Shown: in pieces, positions 25,969-35,500 of the stretch
How the letters are laid out: the number at the start of each line of letters is the position of its first letter
How positions within the stretch are numbered: position 1 is the stretch's first letter
Assembly: GCF_016862195.1 (NCBI RefSeq)
Contig: NZ_BOMM01000002.1
Location: forward strand, 29,129 to 93,128
Direction of reading: 5' to 3'
DNA from: Paractinoplanes ferrugineus
Lineage (GTDB): Bacteria > Actinomycetota > Actinomycetes > Mycobacteriales > Micromonosporaceae
DNA length: 64,000 nt
Notes under the pieces: model-generated
Seen by the model: only the letters and a program-made list of their open reading frames with translations
Database searches by the model: none
What the model was told of the DNA's origin: nothing
Translations under genes and position numbers: made by a program

Positions 25969-27489
25969 GTAGGTCTTGCGCAGCTCCCGCTTGAGCACCT
26001 TCATGCTCGGCCCGAGCGGCAGCGACTCGACGAACCGGATCTGGCGCGGGTACTTGTGCCGGCCCAGCTTCTCCTTCGACCACTCGATGAGGTCCTCGGC
26101 CGTGACGCCACCCGGATCAGGAACCACCACCGCGCAGATCTCCTCGCCGTGCACCGCGTCGGGCACCCCGATCACCGCGACCTGCACCACTGACGGGTGC
26201 CGGGCCAGGGCCTCCTCGACCTCGCGCGGGTAGACGTTGAAGCCGCCCCGGATCACCAGGTCCTTCTTGCGGTCGATGATCGTGATGAAGCCCGCCTCGT
26301 CCTTGGTGCCGAGGTCGCCGGAGCGGAACCAGCCGTCGACCACCGCTTGCTCGGTGGCCTCTTCGTTGTTGAGGTAGCCGGCGAAGACGTTGTGCCCCCG
26401 GATCACGATCTCGCCGAGCTCACCGGCGTCCATCAGCTCGATCCGGTCGTCGATCTCGGGCCGGGCGATCTCCACCTCGACCCCCCAGATCGGATGTCCG
26501 ACCGTGCCCGGCCGGGTGCCGAAGGCGGGTTGGTTGGTGGTCGCGGTCGGCGAGGTCTCGGACAGCCCGTACCCCTCGAAGATCTTCGCTTGAAAGACCT
26601 GATCGAACTTCTCGAGCACGGCCACCGGCAGCGACGCCCCACCCGAGACGCACAACCGCAGCTCAGGCAGGCGATCGGCCTTGGGGGCGGCCTCCAGCAG
26701 ACCGATGTACATGGTCGGTACGCCGTGGAAGATGGTCACGTTCTCCTTGACCATCAGGTCGATCGCGGCATCCCCGGCGAACCGGGCCATCAGCACCAGC
26801 GTCCCGCCGAGCCGGAAGGTGCCGTTCATGCCGACGGTCTGGCCGAACGTGTGGAACAGCGGCAGGCACCCCAGCACGACGTCGCCCGGTCGCAGGTCGT
26901 GGATGTCGAAGACGTTGACCATCGTGTTCATCACGAGGTTGAGGTGGGTGAGCAGCGCGCCCTTGGGCTTGCCGGTCGTCCCGCTGGTGTAGAAGACGAC
27001 GGCGACGTCCTCGGCCTCGCGGCTCTCGTAGGTGCGCAGCGGCGGCACCGCCGCCGACGCGTCCTCCAGCCGTTCGATCCCCGGGACGGCCGGCCCGACC
27101 GACACCACCTTGGTCCCGGTCCGCCCGGCGGCCTCGGTGGCGTTGGCGAGCTGCGAGGAATGCGCGACAAGCAGCGAGGCGCCGCTGTCCTCGAGCACGT
27201 AGGCGTTCTCGGCCGGGGTGAGCAGCAGGTGCATCGGCACGATCGTGGCGCCGACCGAGAGCACCGCGTAGTAGACCCGCGGGAAGTCGGCGAGGTTGGG
27301 GATCTGGATGGCCACCGTGTCGCCGGCTCCGACTCCCAGGGCTCGCAGGCCGGCGGCGTACGCCAGGGTCTGGGACCACAGGTCGGCGTAGGTGATGCGC
27401 TCACCCGTCAGGCTGTCGATCACCGCCGGCTGCGCGGGGTATTTCCGGGCCGCCTCGGCCAGGACGGTGGCCAGCGACAACTGTGTCAT
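25945..27489 (-). CDS. long-chain fatty-acid--CoA ligase (AMP-forming)
   Basis: A 514-aa ANL-superfamily acyl-CoA synthetase. It contains the P-loop YTSGTTGKPKGALLTH, the GYGLSETSPTAT motif, the SGDLGTKDEAGFITIIDRKKD hinge and GPSMKVLKREL with the catalytic lysine. It activates a carboxylic acid as its CoA thioester; chain length cannot be read. ATG at 27489 overlaps the stop of the upstream acyl-CoA dehydrogenase (ATGA), giving a two-gene operon that activates and oxidises the acid. Confidence 0.93.
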   Translation of the reverse strand: MTQLSLATVLAEAARKYPAQPAVIDSLTGERITYADLWSQTLAYAAGLRALGVGAGDTVAIQIPNLADFPRVYYAVLSVGATIVPMHLLLTPAENAYVLEDSGASLLVAHSSQLANATEAAGRTGTKVVSVGPAVPGIERLEDASAAVPPLRTYESREAEDVAVVFYTSGTTGKPKGALLTHLNLVMNTMVNVFDIHDLRPGDVVLGCLPLFHTFGQTVGMNGTFRLGGTLVLMARFAGDAAIDLMVKENVTIFHGVPTMYIGLLEAAPKADRLPELRLCVSGGASLPVAVLEKFDQVFQAKIFEGYGLSETSPTATTNQPAFGTRPGTVGHPIWGVEVEIARPEIDDRIELMDAGELGEIVIRGHNVFAGYLNNEEATEQAVVDGWFRSGDLGTKDEAGFITIIDRKKDLVIRGGFNVYPREVEEALARHPSVVQVAVIGVPDAVHGEEICAVVVPDPGGVTAEDLIEWSKEKLGRHKYPRQIRFVESLPLGPSMKVLKRELRKTYSAPASPE

Positions 27490-28658
27490 GCGAGGTGTCC
27501 TCCGATCTTCGTGTAACCCCGGAGCAGGTCGCGGGAGATGATCAGCCGCTGCATCTCGTCGGTGCCCTCGTAGATCCGCATCAGGCGGACCTGCCTGTAC
27601 CACCGTTCGATCGGGAGTTCGCGGGTGTAACCCATGCCGCCGTGAACCTGCATGACCCGGTCGACGACCCGGTTGACCATCCCGGCGCCGTAGAGCTTGG
27701 CCATTGATGAAGAGTGCCTCGGGTCTTCGCCCTGGTCAACGGTCCACGCGGCGCGCAGGATCAACCAGCGGGCGGCCTCGATCTCCACTTCGGAGTCGGC
27801 GATCATCCACTGGATGGCCTGATTCGTCCCGATCTTCTTGCCGAAGGTCTCGCGCGTGTTCGCATAGTCGATCGCCATGCCGAGGGCCCGCTCGGCGATG
27901 CCGAGGGCGTTGGAGGGGATCAGGTAGCGGCCCTTGCCGATCCATTTCATGCCCAGTTCGAAGCCCTGGCCGAGCTCGCCGAGGATGTTGCGGTGCGGCA
28001 CCCGGACGTCGTCGAAGATCAGCGCGGCCGGCCCGCCCTCGCCCATCGTCTGGATGAACTCGGAGCGCCAGCCCATCGACTTGTCGACCAGGAACGCGGT
28101 GGCGCCGCCCTGGTTCGCCCGCCGAGCCGGGTCGGTCACCGCCACGACGATCGCGAAGTCGGCGTCGTTGCCGTTGGTGATGAACGTCTTCTCACCGTTC
28201 AGGACCCAGTCGTCTCCGTCCCGTACGGCCCGGAGCTTGATGTTGGCGGCGTCCGAGCCGGCGCCCGGTTCGGTGATCGCGAAGCAGGAGATCCGGTCGC
28301 CCTCGATGGTCGGCAGCAGGAACTCGCGCTTCTGCTCCTCGTTGGCGTAGAAGAGGATGTTGTCGGCCTCGCCGCCGAACTTGAACTGCACGAAGGTGCG
28401 GCCCAGCTCGGTCCAGATCAGTGACTGGAGGATCGCCGGCAGGTTCATCCCGCCGTACTCCTCCGGGGTGGCCAGGCCCCAGAAGCCGAACTTCTTCGCC
28501 TTCTGCTGGAGCTCGCGCAGTTCGCTGAGCTCGAGGCCGGGTTGGTGGCGGCGCTCGCGGAGCAGGGCTTCCTGCTCCAGCGGCATGACCTCTTTGGTGA
28601 TGAACTGACGAGCGGTATCGCGAATCGCACGTTCCTCGTCGGTGAGCGAGAAGTCCAT
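27486..28658 (-). CDS. acyl-CoA dehydrogenase
   Basis: A 390-aa FAD-dependent acyl-CoA dehydrogenase. Typical motifs are CFAITEPGAGSDAANI, EKTFITNGNDADF, RETFGKKIGTNQAIQWM and QVHGGMGYTRELPIERWYR. The catalytic base is probably the Glu in RIYEGTDEM. First gene of the operon with the CoA ligase. The 45-bp spacer to the divergent TetR gene carries a palindrome, so this operon and the aldehyde/alcohol dehydrogenase operon are probably co-repressed. Confidence 0.95.
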   Translation of the reverse strand: MDFSLTDEERAIRDTARQFITKEVMPLEQEALLRERRHQPGLELSELRELQQKAKKFGFWGLATPEEYGGMNLPAILQSLIWTELGRTFVQFKFGGEADNILFYANEEQKREFLLPTIEGDRISCFAITEPGAGSDAANIKLRAVRDGDDWVLNGEKTFITNGNDADFAIVVAVTDPARRANQGGATAFLVDKSMGWRSEFIQTMGEGGPAALIFDDVRVPHRNILGELGQGFELGMKWIGKGRYLIPSNALGIAERALGMAIDYANTRETFGKKIGTNQAIQWMIADSEVEIEAARWLILRAAWTVDQGEDPRHSSSMAKLYGAGMVNRVVDRVMQVHGGMGYTRELPIERWYRQVRLMRIYEGTDEMQRLIISRDLLRGYTKIGGHLA

Positions 28659-28664
28659 GGGCTT

Positions 28665-28683
28665 AAACTAGCGGCGTAAGTTT
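28665..28683. promoter_or_regulatory. palindromic operator between acyl-CoA dehydrogenase and TetR operons
   Basis: A 19-bp inverted repeat with AAACT and AGTTT arms and matching CG pairs inside (AAACTnnCGnCGnnAGTTT). It lies in the 45-bp gap between divergent genes starting at 28658 and 28704. Position and symmetry fit the operator of the adjacent TetR regulator. Confidence 0.65.
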
Positions 28684-28703
28684 TCCTTGGGAAGGGTGCT
28701 TCG

Positions 28704-29327
28704 ATGGCGCGACCGAAACAGGCGCTGCTGACCCGCGAGCGGATCGTCGCCGCGGCCGGCGCGCTGGTTGATGCCGAAGGGCTGGCGGCGCTGAGCGTGC
28801 GGCGGCTCGCCACCGAGCTCGGCGTGCGGGGCCCGTCGCTCTACAACCACTTCCCCACCAAGGCCGACATCGTGGATGCGGTGGTCGACGCGGTCATCGC
28901 CACCATCGATCTGTCGGTCTTCCAGCGCCACGAGTGGCCCGAGGCCCTGCGCCGCTGGGCCACCGAATACCACTCCGCGCTCGCCCAGCACCCGAACATC
29001 GTCCCGGTCCTCGCCCAGGGGCCCGGCCGCCGGCCCGCCGGCCTCGCCATGGCCGAAGCCGTCTTCGGCGCGCTCGTCGACGCGGGCTGGCCACCGGCCC
29101 GCGCCACCCACATCGGCGCGCTCATGCGTTACCTGGTCACCGGTTCGGCGCTAGGTTCGTTCGCGTTGGGCTTCGACATCGACCCCGAGCTGTACGACCG
29201 CTATCCGCACCTGCACAACGCGCCCCGGCTGGCGGCGCATCAGCGAGCCGTGGACGAAGGTGCCTTCGAACTCGGCCTGGACCTGCTCATCAACGGCCTG
29301 AAGACAGAAATGGGGAGTCGCCGATGA
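28704..29327 (+). CDS. TetR family transcriptional regulator
   Basis: A 207-aa regulator with a clear HTH (ALSVRRLATELGVRGPSLYNHFPTKADIV, residues about 32-60) and a TetR_C_1-like helical ligand domain. GGGAAGGG precedes the ATG by 7 nt. It overlaps the following aldehyde dehydrogenase gene (ATGA). Probably represses both divergent operons in response to an acyl-CoA or aldehyde. Confidence 0.92.
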   Translation: MARPKQALLTRERIVAAAGALVDAEGLAALSVRRLATELGVRGPSLYNHFPTKADIVDAVVDAVIATIDLSVFQRHEWPEALRRWATEYHSALAQHPNIVPVLAQGPGRRPAGLAMAEAVFGALVDAGWPPARATHIGALMRYLVTGSALGSFALGFDIDPELYDRYPHLHNAPRLAAHQRAVDEGAFELGLDLLINGLKTEMGSRR

Positions 29328-30733
29328 CTTCGCTGGACCGTCCGCATCTGTTCATCGGTGGCGCGTGGGTGCCGCCGTCGTCCGCCGCCACGATCGGCGT
29401 CGAGAACCCGGCGACCGAGGAGACCATCGCGCACGTTCCGGCCGGCACGGCGGACGACGTCGACCGCGCGGTGACGGCGGCCCGGGACGCCTTCGACAGC
29501 TGGGCCGGCCGGTCGATGGCCGACCGCGGCGAGGTGCTGGACCGGCTGCACACCGCGCTCGCCGCCCGGGCGGGCGACATCGCGAAGACCGTCGGGCTCG
29601 AGCTGGGCACGCCGCTCAAGGTCGCGAAAGCGGTGCAGGCCGGACTTCCACTCACGGTCCTTCGGGGGTACGCGGATCTGGCCGTACGCCCGCAGCCGGC
29701 CGAGACGATCGGCAACTCCCTGGTCGTCCACGAACCGGTCGGCGTGGTCGGGGCCATCACCCCGTGGAACTACCCGCTGCACCAGGTGGTGGCGAAAGTG
29801 GCGGCGGCCCTGGCGGCCGGCTGCACGGTGGTGCTCAAGCCCAGCGAGCTGACCCCGCTCGTCGCCTACCTGCTGTTCGACGCCGCGCTCGAGGCCGAGG
29901 TCCCGAGGGGGGTGCTCAACCTGGTCACCGGCACCGGCGCGGAGGTGGGCGCGGCCATCGCCGGTCACCCCGGCATCGACATGGTGTCGTTCACCGGCTC
30001 CACCGCCACCGGCCGGGCCATCTCGCACGCGGCCGCCGACCGCATCGCCCGGGTCGCCCTGGAGCTGGGCGGCAAGTCGGCCAACGTGATCCTCGAGGAC
30101 GCCGACGTCGTCAAGGCGGTGAAGGTCGGGGTCGGCAACGCCTTCCTCAACTCCGGTCAGACCTGCACCGCCTGGACCCGGATGCTCGTGCACCGCTCGG
30201 TCTACGACGAGGCGGTCTCGCTGGCCGCCAAGGCCGCCGCCGGCTACACCGTCGGCGACCCCTTCGACGAGGGCACCCGGCTCGGCCCGCTCGTCTCCGC
30301 CGCCCAGCGCGACCGGGTACGCGGCTTCGTGGACCGGGCCGACGCGCGTCTCGTTGCCGGGGGACCGGATGCTGTGCTCCCGGAAAAGGGGCATTTCGTC
30401 GCGCCGACCGTGTTCGCCGACGTCGACCCGGCGTCGGAGCTGGCCCAGGAGGAGATCTTCGGCCCGGTTCTGTCGATCATCCCGTTCGCCGACGACGACG
30501 AAGCCGTGGCGATCGCCAACAACTCGCGCTACGGCCTGGCCGGCGGCGTGTGGGGCTCGGCCGACCGGGCCCTGGCGGTGGCTCGGCGGATGCGTACCGG
30601 TGCGGTCGACATCAACGGCGGGGCGTTCAACCCGGTTGCGCCGTTCGGCGGGTACAAGCAGTCCGGCGTCGGGCGCGAGCTCGGCGAATACGGTCTGGCC
30701 GAGTTCCAGCAGACGAAGGCGATTCAGCGATGA
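29324..30733 (+). CDS. NAD(P)-dependent aldehyde dehydrogenase
   Basis: A 469-aa aldehyde dehydrogenase. It has ITPWNYPLHQ in the cofactor region, FTGSTATGR, LELGGKSANVILEDAD with the general-base glutamate, and NSGQTC with the catalytic cysteine. The EEIFGPVLSIIPF and GGYKQSGVGRELGEYG elements are intact. It oxidises an aldehyde to the acid, which the divergent CoA ligase could then activate. Overlaps TetR upstream and the alcohol dehydrogenase downstream, both as ATGA. Confidence 0.95.
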   Translation: MTSLDRPHLFIGGAWVPPSSAATIGVENPATEETIAHVPAGTADDVDRAVTAARDAFDSWAGRSMADRGEVLDRLHTALAARAGDIAKTVGLELGTPLKVAKAVQAGLPLTVLRGYADLAVRPQPAETIGNSLVVHEPVGVVGAITPWNYPLHQVVAKVAAALAAGCTVVLKPSELTPLVAYLLFDAALEAEVPRGVLNLVTGTGAEVGAAIAGHPGIDMVSFTGSTATGRAISHAAADRIARVALELGGKSANVILEDADVVKAVKVGVGNAFLNSGQTCTAWTRMLVHRSVYDEAVSLAAKAAAGYTVGDPFDEGTRLGPLVSAAQRDRVRGFVDRADARLVAGGPDAVLPEKGHFVAPTVFADVDPASELAQEEIFGPVLSIIPFADDDEAVAIANNSRYGLAGGVWGSADRALAVARRMRTGAVDINGGAFNPVAPFGGYKQSGVGRELGEYGLAEFQQTKAIQR

Positions 30734-31818
30734 GCAACTACTTCAACGGTTTGGTCGTCAGTTCCGCCGGTGCTCGGCCGGCCGTCGCCGAGCTGCGGCT
30801 GCCCGAGATCGGACCGGGTCAGGTCAAGGTACGCGTCCGGGCCGCTGGTGTGTGCCACTCGGATCTGTCCATGGTGAACGGGACGATCCGGGCCCCGTAC
30901 CCCCTGGTGCTCGGTCATGAAGCCGCCGGCGAGGTGGTCGAGGCCGGCGAGCACGTGACCCGAGCCGCGGCCGGCGACCACGTGGTGCTCAACTGGCAGC
31001 CACCCTGCCGCGAATGCTGGTTCTGCTCGAACGGCGAGCCGTGGCTGTGCGCCACGTCGTCGGGTATCGCCGCGCTGGAGAACGGCATCACCCTCGACGA
31101 CGCGCCGGTACACGTCTCGCTCGGCCTCGGCGCGTTCGCCGACTACGTGGTCGCACCGGCCAACGCCGTCATCCGGGTCCCGGCGGAACTGCCGTTCGAG
31201 AAGGCCGCCCTGCTCGGCTGCGGCGTGCTCACCGGAACCGGTGCCGTACGCAACACCGCCGAGGTCGCCCCGGGCGAGTCGGTGGTCGTGATCGGCCTGG
31301 GTGGCGTCGGCCTCTCGGCGGTGGCCGCCGCCCGCGCGGCCGGCGCCTCCTCGGTCATCGCGGTGGACGTCTCCGAAGCCAAGCAGGAACTCGCCGCCGC
31401 GGCCGGCGCCACCGACTTCGTGGTCTCCTCCGACGCGCTGTCCAAGGAGATCCGCATCCGCACCGAGGGCCGCGGCGCCGACCACGCCATCGAATGCGTC
31501 GGCCGGGCCGCCACGATCCGCGCCGCCTGGCGCGCCACCCGCCGCGGCGGCCACGTCACGGTGGTCGGCATGGGCAGCAACGACGACCTGGTCCAGCTGT
31601 CCGCATTGGACATCTTCTCGTCGGCCCGCACCCTGCGTTCATCCGTCTACGGTGCCGCCGACTTCGACACCGAGATCCCTCGGCTGGCCGCCGACGTGCT
31701 CTCCGGCGACCTGAACATCGACCACCTCATCTCCGACCGCATCACCCTGGCCGACGTACCGGAGGCGTTCGACCGCATGTCCCGCGGCGAGGGCGCCCGC
31801 TCGGTGGTGCACCTGTAA
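30730..31818 (+). CDS. zinc-dependent alcohol dehydrogenase (class III-like)
   Basis: A 362-aa medium-chain dehydrogenase. Catalytic zinc ligands are in GVCHSDL and GHEAAG. The structural-zinc cysteines lie in CRECWFCSNGEPWLC. The Rossmann motif is GLGGVGLSAV followed by AVDVSEAK, suggesting NAD preference. Oxidises an alcohol to the aldehyde handled by the preceding enzyme. Together with the divergent operon this gives alcohol to aldehyde to acid to acyl-CoA to enoyl-CoA. Confidence 0.94.
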   Translation: MSNYFNGLVVSSAGARPAVAELRLPEIGPGQVKVRVRAAGVCHSDLSMVNGTIRAPYPLVLGHEAAGEVVEAGEHVTRAAAGDHVVLNWQPPCRECWFCSNGEPWLCATSSGIAALENGITLDDAPVHVSLGLGAFADYVVAPANAVIRVPAELPFEKAALLGCGVLTGTGAVRNTAEVAPGESVVVIGLGGVGLSAVAAARAAGASSVIAVDVSEAKQELAAAAGATDFVVSSDALSKEIRIRTEGRGADHAIECVGRAATIRAAWRATRRGGHVTVVGMGSNDDLVQLSALDIFSSARTLRSSVYGAADFDTEIPRLAADVLSGDLNIDHLISDRITLADVPEAFDRMSRGEGARSVVHL

Positions 31819-31828
31819 TTCTGTCCGG

Positions 31829-32371
31829 ATGCGACCGAACCCGGGCGAGGTCCTGCACTTCTCCGAAGACCCGACAATCAAGCGCTTCATCCCACACGTA
31901 GCGGCGACATCCGCCGAGACGACGCCCTACGTGTGGGCGGTCGACGCCCGGAACGCCCCCAGTTACTGGTTTCCGCGCCAGTGCCCGCGCGCGATGGCGT
32001 GGATCCGCGACTCCACCACCCCCGACGACCGGGCCCGGCTCATCGGCGCCGGCTGCGGGAGCCGCGCCCACGCCATCGAGTACGGCTGGCTGGACGCGAT
32101 GCGGACGACCACCGTCTACACCTACCGGTTCGCCGCCACCGCCTTCGCGCCGATCGCCTCCCCCGGCTCCGACCCACACGCCATGGTGGCCACCGAGCCG
32201 GTGACTCCCCTGGCCGACCCGGAGCCGATCGGCAGCCTGCTCGCCTGCCACGAGGCGGCCGGCATCCAACTGCGCCTGCTGCCCAACCTGTGGCCGTTCT
32301 GGAACGAGGTGATCGCCAGCTCCGTCGGTTTCAGCGGAATCCGCCTGCGTAATGCGATCCGACATCCATAA
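31829..32371 (+). CDS. DUF6886-like hypothetical protein
   Basis: A 180-aa protein opening LHFSEDPTIKRFIPHVA, followed by PYVWAVDARNAPSYWFPRQCPRAM and a C-terminal FWNEVIASSVGFSGIRLRNA. This arrangement matches a widespread single-domain family of unknown function (I believe DUF6886). No signal peptide. It starts 10 bp after the alcohol dehydrogenase and may be cotranscribed. Confidence 0.75.
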   Translation: MRPNPGEVLHFSEDPTIKRFIPHVAATSAETTPYVWAVDARNAPSYWFPRQCPRAMAWIRDSTTPDDRARLIGAGCGSRAHAIEYGWLDAMRTTTVYTYRFAATAFAPIASPGSDPHAMVATEPVTPLADPEPIGSLLACHEAAGIQLRLLPNLWPFWNEVIASSVGFSGIRLRNAIRHP

Positions 32372-32409
32372 CGTCACGTTTATTTAGATAATAGTCAATA
32401 TTGATGCTC

Positions 32410-32439
32410 TTGACGATGTATGGCGCGAGTGCCTAATCT
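32410..32439 (+). promoter_or_regulatory. sigma-70-type promoter upstream of the DNRLRE/RHS operon
   Basis: TTGACG (32410-32415) and TAATCT (32434-32439) are separated by 18 bp. They lie 67 bp upstream of the GTG start at 32506 in an AT-rich gap that is unusual for this window. It is the best -35/-10 pair I can see here. Confidence 0.6.
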
Positions 32440-32505
32440 CCGATCAGCGTTCAACCGAAACCGGACGCCCATCCATCTTTTGCGGCCTTCTTAACGGGGA
32501 AGACG

Positions 32506-35500
32506 GTGGCGTTGGTGCGTCGGCGTGCGCGATTCTGCCTGTCCAATCTTTCGGCAGTCCTTCTGATTCCGGTCGCCGTGGTGAGTGCGGCGCCCTCGGC
32601 GATGGCCGTGCCACCGGCCGGATGTCCCGCCAGTGCCGCCGACGAAACCGCCGCCACCAAGGCCGCAGCGAGCTGCGAGGGTCGGGTCGAGGTGCTCGCT
32701 GGGCTCGGCGAGAAGACCCGGGTCTACGCGAACCCGAATGGATCATTCACCGCCGAGACCGCGGCGACTGTCCAGCGAGTCCTCGGCTCCGATGGGCACT
32801 GGGTCGAGCCCGACCCGACGCTGAAGCGCGCCGCCGATGGGCGGATCACACCGGTTGCGACGTCGTTGAAGATTTCGTTCTCCGGGGGTGGCACCGGACC
32901 GGCCGCGACCCTCGGCAAGGGGGGCGCCGAACTCGGACTGCACTGGACCGCCGCGCTTCCGGCTCCGACTCTGTCCGGGGCGAATGCCACGTACGCCGAC
33001 GTCCTTCCCGGTGTGGATCTGGTTCTCACCGCGCAGGCCGAAGGGTTCTCCGAGGTCCTCGTGGTCAAGAACGCGACAGCCGCCGCCAACCCGGCACTGG
33101 CCGAGATCCGGTTCCACACGACGGTCAAGGGGCTGCGGCTCGAGCAGGAGGAGTCGGGGGTGTTGCGCGCAGTCGACGACTCCGGCGCCACGCTGTTCGG
33201 CTCCGGCAACCCGGTCATGTGGGATTCGACGCCGGTGCGGGACAGCCCGCCCGCCCGGGTCGTGACCCCGGGTGCTGCCCGCCGTGCGATGCCTGTGCAA
33301 CTGGCCGCCAACGATCTGATCGTCCGCCCGGACATCACAATGTTGCGGGACCGGGCCACCAAGTTCCCGGTCTACATCGACCCGGCACTCGGCAAGACCG
33401 CCTGGACGATGATCAACAGTAAGTATCCGGATCAGGAGTACTGGAGCCACGACAAACAGGACTGTCCGAGTCCATACGCGTCGATCCAGTGTGCCAAGGT
33501 CGGCTACACCAACCAGCCGGTCTCGATGATCTATCGATCGATCTTCGCGTTCAACATTTCCGTGCTTCTGCAGAAGCACGTCCAGGACGCGAAGCTGTCG
33601 ATGGACACCGTCTACTCCTACACGAATACCAATTACGGCACCCAGGTGAAGGTCGTCGGTGCGATCAACTCCGCGACCAACTGGAAGAACAACTCCGCGA
33701 GCTGGAGCGGCAAAGTCTTCGCCACCGCGAACAGCCACGCACACGACAAGGTGCGGCGGCGGACCGAGTGGGGGGTCACCTCGGCGCTGCAGACCGCGTC
33801 CGGCGGCACCAACGGCACCATCGCCCTCGGTCTGCGGGCGGTCGACGAGAGCAGCCTCAATCAGTGGAAGAAGTTCGACGCCGGTACGGCGCTGCTCACC
33901 GTCATCTACAACTCATACCCGAGCGTGCCTGACCAGATCACCATCGACGGCCAGCCGTGCACGCGGGGCGCTTCGCGGCCCTACGTTCGGACGCTGACAC
34001 CGGCGCTGCGGGCTCGGGTGAGCGACCCCGACGGCACGGCCAAGCTGCTCACCGGCTGGTTCTACTACTACAGTTACGGCGGCAGCCGCACCAGCACGCA
34101 GACCGCCGCACAGACGTCGGTCGTCTCGGGCCAGTACGCGAACGCCGCCATTCCGGCCGGGAAGTTGACCGACGGCGGGGTCTACATCGTGCAGGCCATC
34201 GCCAACGACAGCATCGACTACGGCCAGTACTCGGCCAATTGTGAGTTCCAGGTCGACGTCACGGCACCCGGCCCATCCGCGGGCGTCACCTCGACGATCT
34301 ATCCGAACGACGGGCAGTTTCACGGCGGTGTCGGCACCGCCGGAAGCTTCACCCTGCAGCCGCCCAGCGTCGTCCCGGCCGACTTCGCCGGCTACGCCTA
34401 CACGCTCGACCCCGGCGTCAGCGCGGCCGCGGCAACCCAGGTCGCGGCGACCCAGACCAGCCCCGGGGCGACCGTCATGATCACGCCGGACGCCGATCAG
34501 ACCTTCAACATGCGGGTGTGGACGAGGGACAAGGCCGGAAACTACTCGGCGCCGCTCACCTACACGTTCAGCGTGCGAGCCGGCACCGGGCCCGACGCGC
34601 GGTGGACATTCGACGGCCAGACCGGCATCGACGGCAGTATGCACGGCAACACCCTCACCGCGAGCGGGACGTGGGTGGCCGGGCGTGGCGGCTACGGCAA
34701 GGCCCTCCAGTTGGACGGCGGCTCGCAATCCGCGGCCACGGGCGGGCCGATCGCCACCAAGGACCCGGACACCGGCGCGGCCAAGACGCTGCACTCCAAC
34801 GGCAGCTTCACGATTGCCGCCACGGTGAAGCTGGACTCGCTGACCGGCTCCGGTCAGCGAGTGATCGTCGCCCAGAGCGGCTCCAACACGTCGGCCTATC
34901 AGCTCAGCTACTCGGTACCCGACCAGAAGTGGCGGTTCGCGGTCGCGCCGACCGACGTGAGCGCGCCGGCCACGGTCGCCGTGCTGTCCAACGCGGTCGC
35001 CCCCACCGGCGCCTGGACCCGACTGCTGGCCACCTACGACGGCACCTCGCACGCGCTGCGGCTCTACATCAACGGCACCCTACAGACGTCGACCGCCACG
35101 GCGACCTCGTTCGATGCCACCGGGGCGGTGACGGTCGGCCGGGCGTCCTCCGGCAGCTACTTCCCGGGTGCCATCGACGACGTGCGGATCTACGGCCGGG
35201 TCGTGGGCAGCGCCGAGCACGAGTTCGCGCTGATCAACTATCCGAACCCGCCGTTGATCACGTTCAGCAGCAAGAGCACCTACGCCGGGCGGAACTTGAC
35301 CGCGGTGCTCAGCGCCGGTGGCGACACCGCGGTCACCAAGGTGAAATACCAGCTCGGCACGGGTGCGGCGACGACGGTGACGTTGCCGTCCGCCGGCGGG
35401 CAGGTCACCGTAACCGTCACGTCGACCTCCGAGGGCGCGGCGCAGTTCTTCGCGTGGGGCGTCGACGCGGCCGGCTCCGAGTCGGCGGCCGCGGCCGAGA

